Shown: positions 1 to 11,268, numbered from the stretch's first letter. The stretch: 64,000 nucleotides of DNA from Megaleporinus macrocephalus (GCA_021613375.1 CM038709.1:39825656-39889655), one strand, 5' to 3'. Program-made: numbers and translations. The notes: generated by a model from the sequence alone, not told the origin.

Positions 1-775
1 TATGAGTTGTTACCATTACTGGGCACTGTTGCTTTGGTCACTCAGTTGACCAGCACTGGGCAAAGGCCTAGGCCAAGTTTGAGGAGCTCTTTAAAATCTT
101 CTCATTCTCCTTAATGTCTTTGTTAAGAGTTTTGGCTCCATGGGATCTGACAGTTGAGATCCATTTTCTCACAGTGTGATAAAGCATTCAAGTAAGAAGC
201 CATATTTCAAAATAAAAGTTGTTGATGAAGTGATGACAGCAGTACAGGAGCATCTATATTGCTTGTGAATGTTCTCGCAGAGAGAAGCCCATTCTTTATC
301 AGACCGAAAGAGCGTGCAAGCTCAGACATTGGTATCAGACAGGCACATTTTACTGCTGTTATCATAGAAATATAATATCTGTTATCGGCGTCTCCTAGTT
401 GTAGCACATTACTCAGGCTGCTGGAGATGGAAGGAGATTTTTAGGGTTGTGACACAGGTAATGTTTCTTTCACACATGAGAAAGAGCAGGAGTTTAGGGG
501 AGAGAGCGAGTCTTAAGTGAGACCCCCAGTTCTTATCTCATCTCGGAAATCCAGGAAATAAGAGATCATATCCAGACCCGGCCAGTCTGGCAAAGTGGAC
601 CACAGTCGGGAAAGCTTAGCATTTACTTAGGGGCATAAGCGTGAACAGCATGCTGCGTCCTTGTGCCTGTGCCTCGGACGAGTCAGGGAGATGAGTTTGT
701 GAGTTTTATGGAGTTTAAATGAAAGCGTTTAAAAGCAACACGCCTGAAAATGGTCTCATAGATAACATGCAAACC
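1..775. other. Complex single-copy-looking sequence, no gene
   Basis: No exon, RNA gene or repeat is recognised. Short frames open on both strands lack any domain or splice context. The stretches at about 200-460 and 540-680 are balanced in composition and of high complexity, unlike the AT-rich repeats that follow, so they could be conserved noncoding sequence. This is only an impression from composition. Confidence 0.4.
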
Positions 776-1030
776 TTTTAAAGGCCCCATATGCAACATT
801 CGTCTTGAATTTGATTTTTTCCCTGTGGTGCACTCATGACATTTGTGTGGTTTTATGTACCAAAAACAGTCGTAACTCATTTTTACGTTACTATTTTCTC
901 AACCTCAGTTTACCCCGGTTAAACCGGCCGGTTGCTGTACCTTTAAGGAGGATATATGTAAATGAGAGCTGTCCTGGTTGTGTCTTATTCTGGGATTAAA
1001 AACTCTTATAATGGGTGAACGCGAAGGCAG
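776..1030 (+). repeat. MITE-like element T, left part, adjoining the 72-bp array
   Basis: The segment opens with a terminus-like run at 776-795 (tttaaaggccccatatgc). Its reverse complement resembles the terminus at 56311-56324 (tatgggccctttaa). An internal stretch (atgtaaatgag...ctgtc, about 953-972) recurs at 55991-56010 in the same orientation. I read this as the left part of a non-autonomous element with TTAA-type ends. The 72-bp satellite follows where the interior of the other copy carries one related unit. Confidence 0.45.
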
Positions 1031-3330
1031 ATCTGTGTAAATGTCTTGCCTTTTGTGACATCACAAAAAACAAGAACTTAAAACTGTTGATGTGAATGGG
1101 AGGGGCTAAATTGCCGCCTTTTGTGACATCACAAAAACTGAAAGAATACCTTAAAATCCAAAACATAAAATGGCGGGGTTAAATCACTATCAGCAGAACT
1201 GTGTACATTTGTTGGCTTTTGTGACATCACAAAAAAACCAAAACAATCTTTTACAACTGTTAATATGAATAGGCGGGGCTGAACCACTATCATTTGTGAC
1301 ATCACAAAAACTGATACATTTCTCTAAAGCTTTTAATGTGAATGAATGTGGAATAATGTGAACGACTGTATGCAGATCTGTGCAAATGTGTTGCCTTTTG
1401 TGACATCACAACAACCAAGAACTTAAAACTGTTGATGTGAATGGGAGGGGCTAAATTGCCCTCTTTTGTGAAATCACAAAAACTGAAACCTTAACATACA
1501 AAACATACATGGGCGGGATTAAATGACTATCAGCAGAACTGTGTACATTGGTTGCCTTTTGTGACATCACAAAAAAACTTTAAAATACTCTTACAACTGT
1601 TAATGTGAATATCATTTGTGACATCACAAAAACTGATACATTTCCGTAAAGCTTTTAATGTGAATGAATGTGGAATAACGTGAAGGACTGTAGACAGGTC
1701 TGTGTAAATGTGTTGTCTTTTGGGACATCACCAAAACTGAAAATCTTATTAAAACAGTTAATGTGAATGTGTGGGGCTTAACTGTTACCTTTTGTGACAT
1801 CACAAACATGGAAAAACTCCTTAAAACTGTTAACATGAATGGACAAGGCTATTGTGTTGCCTTTTTTGACATCACAAATACTAAAAAAATCCTCAAAACC
1901 CTTAACATGAATAGGAGGGGCTAAACTGCCATAATCAGTGTATTTAGAATCTTAGAAACAATGTTTACACGCTATTTCAAACTTTCTTTCACTTTTGAGA
2001 GAAAAATAATCATCTTTAAAACTCTTGAAATGAGTGAATGTGACCATGCGGAGCTAAACCTCTGAAGGTAGCTCTGTGTAGATTTGTTGCCTTTTGTGAC
2101 ATCACAAAAACCAAGAACTTAAAACTGTTGATGTGAATGGGAGGGGCTAAATTGCCACCTTTTGTCACATCACAAAAACTAAAAAAGAATACCTTAAAAT
2201 CCAAAACATAAATGGGCGGGATTAAATGACAATCAGCCGAACTTAGTAAATTGGTTGCCTTTTGTGACATCACAAAAAATTTAAAAAACCTCTTACAACT
2301 GTTAACGTGAGGGCTAAGCCACTATCATTTGTGACATCACAAAAACTGATAAATCTTTCAAAAGCCTGTAATGTGAATGAATGTGAAATAACGTGAATAA
2401 CTGGAGATCTGTGTAAATGTGTTGCCTTTTGTGACATCACAAAAACTGAAAATCTCCTTAAAACTGTTCATGTGAAGGGGTGGAGCTTAACCGCTGCCTC
2501 TTGTGACATCACAAAAACAGAAAATCTCCTTAAAACTGTTTATGTGAATGGGTGGGGCTTAACCGCTGCCTTTTGTGACATCGCAAAAACTGAAAATCTC
2601 CTTAAAACTTTTCATGTGAATAGGTGGGGCTTAGTCGCTGCCTTTTGTGACATCACAACAATTGAAAATCTCCTTAAAACTGTTCATGTGAATAGGTGGG
2701 GCTTAACCACTGCCTTTTGTGACATCACAACAACTGAAAATCTCCTTAAAACTGTTCATGTGAATGGGTGGGGCTTAGTCGCTGCCTTTTGTGACATCAC
2801 AACAACTGAAAATCTCCTTAAAACTGTTCAAGTGAATGGGTGGGGCTTAGTCGCTGCCTTTTGTGACATCACAAAAGCTGAAAATCTCTTTACAACTGTC
2901 TATGTGAATGGGTGGGGCTTAACCACTGCCTTTTGTGACATCACAAAAACTGAAAAACTCCTTAAAACTGTTCGTGTGAATGGGTGGGGCTTAACCACTG
3001 CCTTTTGTGACATCACAAAAACAGAAATACTCTTAAACGCCTTTAATATGAAAGAGTTGGGAATAATGTAAAAGACTGTAAGCAGGACTGTGTAGATGTG
3101 AAGCTATTTGTGACAACAGAAAAACAAAAAACTCCTTAAAACTGTATCTGTGATTGGGCGGTACCTTACAGTTGCCTTTTGTGACATCTCAAAAACTGAA
3201 AAGTTCCTTAAAACTTTTAATATGAATTGACAAGATTAATGTTTTGCCTTTTGTGACATCACAAATACTGAAAAACTCCTCAAAACCATTAACACAAATA
3301 GGCAGGACTAAACCACCATAGGCAGTGCAT
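1031..3330 (+). repeat. 72-bp minisatellite cluster with TTGTGA-CA-TCACAA core
   Basis: Roughly 27 units share the core cttttgtgacatcacaaaaa, followed by ccttaaaactgtt.atgtgaatggg.ggggctta. From about 2440 to 3060 the units are regular at 72 bp. Because 72 is divisible by 3, this leaves a long open frame (2472-3071) with a 24-residue period; that is an artefact. In the left half, units group into a higher-order repeat of about 346 bp (compare 1072 with 1418). The core is an inverted repeat (TTGTGA/TCACAA) around CA, one base off a CRE palindrome. Confidence 0.9.
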
Positions 3331-3520
3331 TTTGAACCTAGTTTGGAAATAATGTTAACAAACTATTTCAAACTTTCTTTTACTTTTGAGAGGAAAATAA
3401 TCGTTTTTAAATTATTTAAATAAAACAAGCAAAAAGTTCATGACCCAGGAAACACTGTAATTAAACAGTAAACAAAGCCAAGCCAGCAGAAACCAGCCAA
3501 CGCATATCGTCACAGGACAA
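3255..3520 (+). repeat. Diverged block that also follows the 72-bp units at 1863-2060 and 4568-4760
   Basis: The stretch containing gcagtgcattttgaac, then actatttcaaactttctttt and gagaggaaaataatc, is a third version of a block that borders satellite units at about 1925-2060 and 4645-4760. The block is therefore part of the higher-order structure of the cluster. The part beyond about 3415 is unassigned. Confidence 0.6.
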
Positions 3521-3720
3521 AAACCGACTTTACTTTTAATGTACAGTAAGTCAATGGAACCAGATGTTTCTATTCCATGTGATTTTGGAGCATTTTCTTT
3601 TGGGCCATTCATCATGAAATTCTTACACGACGTACACAGCAGCTGCTGTGTTCAAATGATGAAGAAAAATAAAAATTGAGATTTTTAGGACATACATATT
3701 TGTCTTTGGAAGCGATGGTA
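3521..3720 (-). repeat. Interspersed repeat family Y, copy 1
   Basis: On the minus strand this reads as the family Y order: tttacat-like spacer, ccaatagaaa(a)tgctccaaaa, then ggttccattgacttac. Landmarks on the plus strand are taagtcaatggaacc at about 3549 and ttttggagcattttc at about 3584. It is one of eight copies in the window (see also 4341, 4995, 12620, 22500, 32540, 45185, 63448). No coding capacity is seen. Confidence 0.7.
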
Positions 3721-4106
3721 TGAGAAATCAAGTGCTTAGGACCCCAAACATGAAGTGAAGTGAGTGTCAGTTTAATGGTAAATGCTACATGACAATATAA
3801 AAGCCTATTTTGTTTCTCATATTTTTAAAACAATAGCAAACTCCCCGACACATCTGTTCCCGGCTTATCTGTGCATCCACAGCAGAAGAGTATTACAGTG
3901 CACTTAATACGCATATGTACTGCATCACCTTATTAAAGACCTGTTTATTTGGACTTAGTCATGCCTCCTACAGTGTCCTCGTTTGTTAGGACACTTACAG
4001 TGGGCTTTTAGTGGATCTTATGGATTGGTGCACTTGTTTTCTGGATGCTATAGAGATATAGTCCCCAGTGAATACTGAAATTACTGACTTTCTTCGAGAT
4101 TGAATA

Positions 4107-4110
<4 letters not shown>
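3721..4110. other. Unassigned AT-rich sequence
   Basis: Nothing recognisable: no open frame of note and no repeat similar to others in the window. Confidence 0.4.

Positions 4111-4176
<66 letters not shown>
4111..4176. repeat. (TA)33 microsatellite
   Basis: An uninterrupted TA dinucleotide run of about 66 bp. The IYIYIY translation of this tract is an artefact. Confidence 0.98.
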
Positions 4177-4180
<4 letters not shown>

Positions 4181-4340
4181 CAGGATCCACGCATCATAGC
4201 ATCTGTTCATAAGAAAACTGTGTACAGTAGTTATGAGTTATAGAGTGTTATACCAGGTCATTAAAGGTTTTAATTAAATTTACACCACATGTAAAAGTAA
4301 TGCTTTCAAATAAATAATAAATACCAATGTTTAAAGATTT
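4177..4340. repeat. Fragment of repeat family Z
   Basis: The string catctgttcataagaa at about 4199, followed by taccaggtcattaaaggttt, parallels 33810-33880 (atctgttcataagaac... gccaggttattacaggcttt). It is probably a fragment of the same element, diverged. Confidence 0.45.
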
Positions 4341-4531
4341 TAAAGGTGTTGCCAGATCCACCAAAAATCATTTTGTTCTTTCACTTCATGTATTGTCTCT
4401 GTCCAATGAAAAACATGTCTCTCCATTTTTGACGATTTTCAGTTTTCTACATCATTTGAACATGACAGCTGTCATTTACATTGGGTAAACATTTCAAGAT
4501 GAATAGACCAATAGAAAGACTTCAAAATCTC
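4341..4531 (+). repeat. Interspersed repeat family Y, copy 2 (truncated)
   Basis: Nearly identical to 4995-5192: ttaaaggtgttgccag, ccaccaaaa.tcattttgtt, gtccaatgaaaaacatgtct, tacatcatttgaacatgaca, agaccaatagaaagacttc. The copy stops after that last motif, where the 72-bp satellite begins, so it lacks the second half present in copy 3. Confidence 0.8.
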
Positions 4532-4994
4532 CTTAAAACAGTTAATGTGAACGGGTTGGGCTTAACTGTTCCCCTTTGACATCACAAATACTGAAAAACT
4601 CCTCAAAACCCTTAACATGAATAGGAGGGGCTAAACTGCCATAAGCAGTGCATTTTAAATCTAGACTTAGAAACAATGTTTACACACTATTTCAAACTTT
4701 CTTTCACATTTGAGAGGAAACTAATCATCTTTAAAACTCTTGAAATGGGTGAATGTGAACATGGAGAGCTGAACCTCTGAAGGTAGATCTGTGTAGATTT
4801 GTTGCCTTTTGTGACATCACAAAAACCAAGAACTTAAAACTGTTGATGTAAATGGGAGGGGCTAAATTGCCACCTTTTGTGACATCACAAAAACTGAAAG
4901 AATACCTTAAAATTATTAGCATAAATGGGTGGGATTAAATGACTATCAGCAGAACTGTGTAAATTGGGTGCCTTTTGTGACGTCACAAAAAATA
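4532..4994 (+). repeat. Second 72-bp satellite block, duplicate of about 1863-2280
   Basis: Unit order, spacer sequence and the non-satellite block (ctatttcaaactttctttca, ctcttgaaatg.gtgaatgtga) match 1863-2280 nearly end to end. The last unit at about 4972-4989 carries a perfect CRE palindrome (TTTTGTGACGTCACAAAA) instead of the usual GACATCAC. Confidence 0.85.
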
Positions 4995-5282
4995 AAAAAC
5001 ATTTTAAAGGTGTTGCCAGGTGCACCAAAACTCATTTTGTTCTTTCACTTCGTGTATTGTCTCTGTCCAATGAAAAACATGTCTCTCCATTTTTGACGAT
5101 TTTCAGTTTTCTACATCATTTGAACATGACAGCTGTCATTTACATTGGGTAAACATTTCAAGATGAATAGACCAATAGAAAGACTTCAAAATCATTTGAA
5201 AAAATCTGGTTCCACTGACTTACATTGAAAGTGTTTTTGGCCTCTCCTGTAAAGCTACCACTTGTTTTTCATTGGATAGCAA
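4995..5282 (+). repeat. Interspersed repeat family Y, copy 3 (longest copy)
   Basis: It contains all landmarks: gtccaatgaaaaacatgtct, ttctacatcatttgaacatg, agctgtcatttacattggg, agaccaatagaaagacttc, ggttccactgacttacattg, and an end near ttcattggatagcaac. No open frame. This copy is the best template for a family consensus. Confidence 0.8.
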
Positions 5283-5618
5283 CAAAGGTGTCAAAAGTAT
5301 TCACATTCATTACTCAGGTAGTAGTATAGATACTAGGGTTTATAAATCCTTCAGTAGTTGAAGTATCAACTCAAGCTTTTTACTCTAGTAAAAGTACTGC
5401 TTTCAGAACTACTTAAAGTATAAAAGTAAAAGTAATGTAAGGAAAAAATGACATTAAGGACAAAAATTTTGGTCACACCACAGGGGTCTATAGTGCCCTA
5501 GCCACTAAAATTAAAAAGAAAAGAAAGAAAAATAATTAATACAGTAAAGTATAAATAACCAAAATATCTACTTAAGTAACATATCAAAGTATTTGTACTT
5601 CGCTGCTTGATACCTCTG
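5283..5618. mobile_element. Tol2-like non-autonomous hAT element (MITE)
   Basis: The left end CAAAGGTGTCAA and the reverse complement of the right end CAGAGGTATCAA match at 10 of 12 positions. Both resemble the CAGAGGTGTAAA terminus of Tol2, and the interior has the typical agtaaaagtact / acttaaagta words of Tol2-related elements. At about 336 bp there is no room for a transposase. No 8-bp target duplication is seen (gatagcaa left, atgttaaa right), so one flank has been rearranged. Confidence 0.7.
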
Positions 5619-5676
5619 ATGTTAAACACTGCGAAGTTGATATACGGGCTACGGAATTGATCTTTGCTCAGCCTCC
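5615..5676 (+). repeat. 62-bp direct duplicate of 7394-7455
   Basis: tctgatgttaaacactg, then gaagttgat and cgggctacggaattgatc, tttgctcagcct are shared with 7394-7455 with only a few differences. Both copies lie just upstream of arrays of the same 18/19-bp satellite. Confidence 0.85.
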
Positions 5677-6425
5677 AGAGTTAAACACTCCAGAGATAAA
5701 GGACAATCTAGAGTTAAGGAACAATCCAGATTAAAGAATACTCCAGATTAAAGAATACTCCAGATTAAAGAACAATCCAGATTAAGGAACAATCCAGATT
5801 AAAGAATACTCCAGATTAAAGAATACTCCAGATTAAAGAACAATCCAGATTAAAAAACACTCGAAAGATGAAGAACGCTCCAGAGTTAAAGAACAATCAA
5901 GAGTTAAAGAACACTCCATATTAAAGAACAATCCAGATTAAAGAACAATCCAGATTAAAGAAATCTCCAGAGATAATGAATGCTCCAGAGTTAAAGAACA
6001 ATCAAGAGTTAAAAAACACTCCAGATTAAAGAAATCTCCAGAGATAAAGAATGCTCCAGAGTTAAAGAACAATCAAGAGTTAAAGAACAATCAAGAGTTA
6101 AAAAACACTCCAGATTACAGAACAATCTAGATTAAAGAACACTCCAGATTAAAGAACACTCCAGAGATAAAGAACGCTCCAGTGTTAAAGAACAACCCAG
6201 ATTAAAGAACACTCCAGATTAAAGAACACTCCAGAGATAAAGAACGCTCCAGTGTTAAAGAACAACCCAGATTAAAGAACACTCCAGATTAAAGAACACT
6301 CCAGAGATAAAGAACGCTCCAGTGTTAAAGAACAACCCAGATTAAAGAACACTCCAGAGATAAAGGAGTACTCTAGAATTAAAGAAATACTCCAAAGTTA
6401 AAGGAATACTCCAGAGTTAACGACA
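5677..6425 (+). repeat. 18/19-bp minisatellite, array A
   Basis: Repeats of ccag(a)(g)ttaaagaacact with variants. From about 6130 to 6360 a 70-bp higher-order unit occurs three times (agaacgctccagtgttaaag at 6171, 6241 and 6311). Non-coding. Confidence 0.92.
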
Positions 6426-6640
6426 ATATGTATTACTGGATCTGTATTGATGAAACTATAGCAGAACTTATAGAGTTATTATGAACATGTACTAGAATAA
6501 ATTATAAAACCATAATAACTTACATAGTTTACATTCATTTTATACGTTATAAGACATTATGTATACCTTATGATACCTCATAAATGCTTTTATAATATAT
6601 ACTGAATACAGGATTCATAGGAATTGTTGCCTTACATACT
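6426..6640. repeat. Fragment of repeat family Z2
   Basis: ttataagacattatgtatac followed by cttttataat and atacaggattcatagga parallels 35230-35320 (attataaggtattatgtatg, cttttataatgcatcata, aatacaggattcatagga). Known fish elements carry similar ttataatgcattataa words; the family is not named here. Confidence 0.55.
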
Positions 6641-6889
6641 AATATACTAATATTAATGTTCATTAAAAGCTAATTACAGGTTTACAGTATGAATGTTAAT
6701 GGAAAACTTAAAATTGGAAGTAGGAGATGATTTGCAGTGAACTCAGGTGAAATAAAAGCCTGTTAAGAATGGAAGAGAAAACTTTCATTCATTTTTCATT
6801 TCACTCTTTTCATAAATGTATTCGACATACCAGCGAAAAAAGGAGGAAAAAAGAGTGAAAAGTTGCCTGTTAGAAATATAAAGGATTAG

Positions 6890-7390
6890 AGTCTCTCAGA
6901 TCTGCTGGTGTTTGAGCTGCCACTGCGGCCGCGCTCGTTCTCCCCAGCCAAATGTTGAAACAAATATTCCAGTTAAACATACTGAGATTCATGCATTTTT
7001 AATTACTTCCACCTTCATTAACACGGGGCCCCCTTTAACGCAATCACACAAAATAGAGAAAGTGTTGAATTTATTTGCGGCGAGTGGTGATTCCGTCTTT
7101 GATGATCTCAACAATTAGAGAACATCAAAGCCTAGGTTGGGCAAAGACGGGGCCTCATTTGCATAATTAAACCAACCTGCAGACAAAAACCTCTTAAATG
7201 GGACCGAGCGCTCGGGCGTCTGAAGGAAGGCGGAATGGAAATGATGTTTATGCTGCTTATAAGATAATTATGTACCTTGTACTCAATTAGGAATTTGTTA
7301 ATTAACTTCTAGTTTACATATAATCAGGGAATTTGTTTAGTTGCTCTGCGCTGGAACGAGCCGTCTCTCTCTCTCTCTGGCATGCTTTCC
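6890..7390. promoter_or_regulatory. Candidate conserved noncoding element with octamer/homeodomain words
   Basis: A balanced, non-repetitive island between two satellite arrays. It contains ATTTGCATAATTAA at 7157-7170, a perfect POU octamer fused to a homeodomain core. It also has several TAATTA/TTAATTAA words (for example ttgttaattaact near 7297). No frame with domain similarity is seen. The regulatory reading is inference; cross-species alignment would decide. Confidence 0.4.
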
Positions 7391-7393
7391 GAG

Positions 7394-7455
7394 TCTGATG
7401 TTAAACACTGAGAAGTTGATTTGCGGGCTACGGAATTGATCTTTGCTCAGCCTTC
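7394..7455 (+). repeat. 62-bp direct duplicate of 5615-5676
   Basis: See the partner copy. Here the segment sits in ordinary flanking sequence (gctttccgag on its left), which suggests that this is the original locus and 5615 the derived one. Confidence 0.85.
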
Positions 7456-7690
7456 CACGTCTCTCTTTTCAAGTCTGAGGAAACAGTAGATGGCCAAGCG
7501 CGGAATATTGATACGCTTCAGGAGTTATGAAATGAATTGAGATTTATATTTTGTAATGGCTTCTATCGTTTCTCTCTCGGCTGAGATATATAAATTTCCC
7601 TCCTTCAGTTTGACAGCTCGCTCATTCGAGCCCTACAGTTCTAACGTTCCTGAAACATTCATTGACCTTCTCTCCTAAATCAACCTTATC
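7456..7690. other. Unassigned complex sequence
   Basis: Complex non-repetitive sequence between the duplicated segment and array B. It continues the balanced composition of 6890-7390 and may belong to the same candidate regulatory island. Confidence 0.35.
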
Positions 7691-9870
7691 TTAAAGTACT
7701 CTAGAATTAAAGGAGTACTCCAGAGTTAAAGAACACTCCAGAGTTAAAGAACACTCCACAGTTAAAGGAGTACTCCAGAGTTAAAGAACACTCCACAGTT
7801 CAAGAACACTCCTGAGTTAAAGAACACTCCACAGTTAAAGAACACTCCTGAGTTAAAGAACACTCCACAGTTAAAGGAGTACTCCAGAGTTAAAGAACAC
7901 TCCACAGTTAAAGAACAATCCTGAGTTAAAGAACACTCCAGAGTTAAAGGAGTACTCTAGAATTAAAGGAGTACTCCAGAGTTAAAGAACACTCCACAGT
8001 TAAAGAACACTCCTGAGTTAAAGAACACTCCACAGTTAAAGGTGTACTCCAGAGTTAAAGAACACTCCACAGTTAAAGAACACTCCTGAGTTAAAGAACA
8101 CTCCACAGTTAAAGGAGTACTCCAGAGTTGAAGAACACTCCACAGTTAAAGAAAACTCCTGAGTTAAAGAACACTCCAGAGTTAAAGGAGTACTCTTGAA
8201 TTAAAGGAGTACTCCAGAGTTAAAAAAACACTCCACAGTTAAAGGAGTACTCCAGAGTTAAAGAACACTCCACAATTAAAGAACACTCCAGAGATAAAGA
8301 ACACTCCACAGTTAAAGAACACTCCACAGTTAAAGAACACTCCAGAGTTAAAGGAGTACTCTAGAATTAAAGGAGTACTCCAGAGTTAAAGAACACTCCA
8401 CAGTTAAAGAACACTCCTGAGTTAAAGGAGTACTCCAGAGTTAAAGACCACTCCAGAGTTAAAGGAGTACTCCAGAGTTAAAGGAGAACTCTAGAGTTAA
8501 AGAACACTCCAGAGTTAAAGGAGTACTCCAAAGTTAAAGAAGTACTCCAGAGTTAAAGGAGAACTCCAGAGTTAAAGGAGTACTCCAGAGTTAAAGGAGT
8601 ACTCCAGAGTTAAAGGAGAACTCCAGAGTTAAAGGAGTACTCCAGAGTTAAAGGAGTACTCCAGAGTTAAAGGAGTACTCCAGAGTTAAAGGAGAACTCC
8701 AGAGTTAAAGAACACTCCAGAGTTAAAGGAGTACTCCAGAGTTAAAGAACACTTCAGGGTTAAAGAACACTCCAGAGTTGAAGGAGTACTCCAGAGTTAA
8801 AGGAATACTCCAGAGTTAAAGAACACTCCACAGTTAAAGAACACTCCAGAGTTGAAGGAGTACTCCAGAGTTAAAGGAATACTCCAGAGTTAAAGAACAC
8901 TCCACAGTTAAAGAACACTCCTGAGTTAAAGGAGTACTCCAGAGTTAAAGATTACTCCACAGTTAAAGGAGTACTCCAGAGTCAAAGAACACTCCAGAGT
9001 TAAAGACCACTCCAGAATTAAAGAACAATCTGGAGTTAAAGACCACTCCAGAGTTAAAGGAGTACTCCAAAGTTAAAGAACACTTTAGGGTTAAAGAACA
9101 CTCCAGAGTTAAAGGAGTACTCCAAAGTTAAAGAACACTCCAGAGTTAAAGAACACTTCAGGGTTAAAGAACACTCCAGAGGTAAAGGAGTACTCTAGAA
9201 TTAAAGGAATACTCCAGTGTTAAAGGAATACTCCAGAGTTAAAAGGTTACACCAGAGTTAAAGAAATACAACTCCAAAGTTAAATAAATACTCCAGAGTT
9301 AAAGAATACTCTGGAGCTAAAGGAATACTCCAAAACTAAAGGAATACTCCAGAGTAAAAGGAATACTCCAAAGTTAAATAAATACTCCAGAGTAAAAAAA
9401 TACTCTGGAGCTAAAGGAATACTCCAAAACTAAAGGAATACTCCAGAGTAAAAGGAATACTCCAAAGTTAAATAAATACTCCAGAGTTAAAGAATACTCT
9501 GGAGCTAAAGGAATACTCCAAAACTAAAGGAATACTCCAGAGTAAAAGGAATACTCCAAAGTTAAATAAATACTCCAGAGTAAAAGGAATACTCCAAAAT
9601 TAAAGGAATACTCCTGAGTTAAAGGAATACTCTAATGTAAAAGGAATACTACTCCACAGTTAAATGTATACTCCAGAGTTAAAGAAATTCTCCAGAGTTA
9701 AAGAAATTCTCCAGAGTTAAAGGAATACTACTCCAGAGTTGAAGGAATACTACTCCAGAGTTGAAGGAATACTCTGGAGTTAAAGAAATATTACTCCTGA
9801 GTTAAAGGAACACTCCTGAATTAAATGAATACTTTGGAGTTAAAGAAATAATCGAGAGTCAGAAATGCTA
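7691..9870 (+). repeat. 18/19-bp minisatellite, array B
   Basis: More than 110 units of ggagtactccagagttaaa (19 bp) and gaacactccagagttaaa (18 bp). The joint GGAGTACTCC is a perfect 10-bp palindrome, and ACTCC...GGAGT lets every 19-mer fold as a small hairpin. Variant units recur in blocks, for example the set gaatactccaaaactaaa, gaatactccagagtaaaa, gaatactccaaagttaaat, atactccagag from about 9300 to 9590. Confidence 0.95.
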
Positions 9871-10230
9871 ATATTGTATACAATAAATTTTTCATGTTAA
9901 AGAAACTCCAGATTTATAAGAATACTTCAGAGTTATAGGAACAATACTCCAGAGAAGAGAGAAAGAACAATTGCGTAACTAAAGAAACATTTCACAGGAA
10001 CAAAGAAATTAAGAATGTAACAAGCATTCCGGAGTTAAAGGAATGTGCTGCAGTTAAATTAATAATCCAGAAATAAAGATATGCTCCGGAGTCAAAAGAA
10101 TATTTTAAAGTACTACTCCAGAGTTAGATAAATATTCCACAGTCAACTGAATAATCTGGAGTTAAAGGGATACTCAAGAGATAAAGGGATGTTCCAGAGT
10201 TTATTTAATATTTATAAGGAATGTTGGGAA
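9871..10230 (+). repeat. Decayed edge of array B
   Basis: Scattered units (ccagagttataggaac, ccggagtcaaaag, ctggagttaaaggg, gttccagagttt) become more diverged away from the array. This is the pattern expected at the old edge of a tandem repeat homogenised in its centre. Confidence 0.8.
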
Positions 10231-11206
10231 ATTTAAGGTAGGCTTGCTGATTTTAAGGGAACTCCTCTGTTTTTTCACCTGCATGCTGCATCTCAAGCAA
10301 ATAGTTAATTATTAGAGGTAATATTTTGGAGCTGTGTAAATCTGTTTAGTAATTTAATGTATATATTGACCCAAAATACTCTTCTAATGGAAGGATCTGG
10401 GCGGGTGCACCTGCCTATAGCCTTCTAATATAAGTGTACATTCAATACCTCAATACATTTTCCAGTGATTTTAATAACTATCTGCTAATTATAACAATTT
10501 TAATTTTATCACTGTACAGTATGACTACCCTGAAAACAGATACATGGCTGCTTTAGTTTAGTAATGGTTATTATTGATTATTAATGATTAGCAAGTTGTT
10601 AATTTCTATTTTTATTCAGTGACCACTGTACAGTCTGCTGAAAGCGACCTCTAATATTTATATTACTGATGTTTTTGTTTGGCATGTATGAGATGCTCCA
10701 GACTTGTGGCGATAGCAGAAATTAACTTTTTCTGCCATGCATTCAATTCAGCCTGTAACAAACTTTTACATTATTTAAATTTTAATTTATTTAATTCACA
10801 CAAATTACAACAGACATTTTGGGAAACTTTCTGTCCTCAAACGTTTGACAAGAAATATATGACATACATCTAAGTTTCAGAATCTGACAAATGCATGTAC
10901 TGCTTTTCTGCCACAGCCATGTTCAGAAGTTCAGTAGAAGTTGTTGTGCTTGGCCTTTGCACTAGATTTTTCCTGCTTGTGCTGACCTGTCCTCTACTTT
11001 CCACTGTCAGCCCTGTTAACATTACCCCAAACTAATGAGCCGCAGGTCCTTATCTTTCTCCCTCTACTCTTGACCTGGGGTGGGGGGTGGTGGTGGTCTT
11101 GCGTGAGCCTTTTCCCCAAACTCATCATTCCCCATCCCTGCGTCAACTCCCGCACCAAAGAGAGGCTGACCCCTGCCGGCCCTCACTCTTCGTGGGAAAG
11201 ATGTGC

Positions 11207-11210
<4 letters not shown>
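10231..11210. other. Unassigned AT-rich sequence
   Basis: No exon or repeat is recognised. Small open frames have no domain. Confidence 0.4.

Positions 11211-11268
<58 letters not shown>
11211..11268. repeat. (CT)n microsatellite
   Basis: About 58 bp of TC dinucleotides with one interrupting G. Confidence 0.97.

Noticed and set aside
2472..3071. 199-residue open frame with perfect 24-residue repeats
   Set aside because: It is the 72-bp satellite read in frame. The unit is divisible by 3 and contains no stop in this frame; codon use and flanks give no support for a protein.
5283..5618. Autonomous Tol2-type element
   Set aside because: Only about 336 bp, no transposase sequence, and no target-site duplication.
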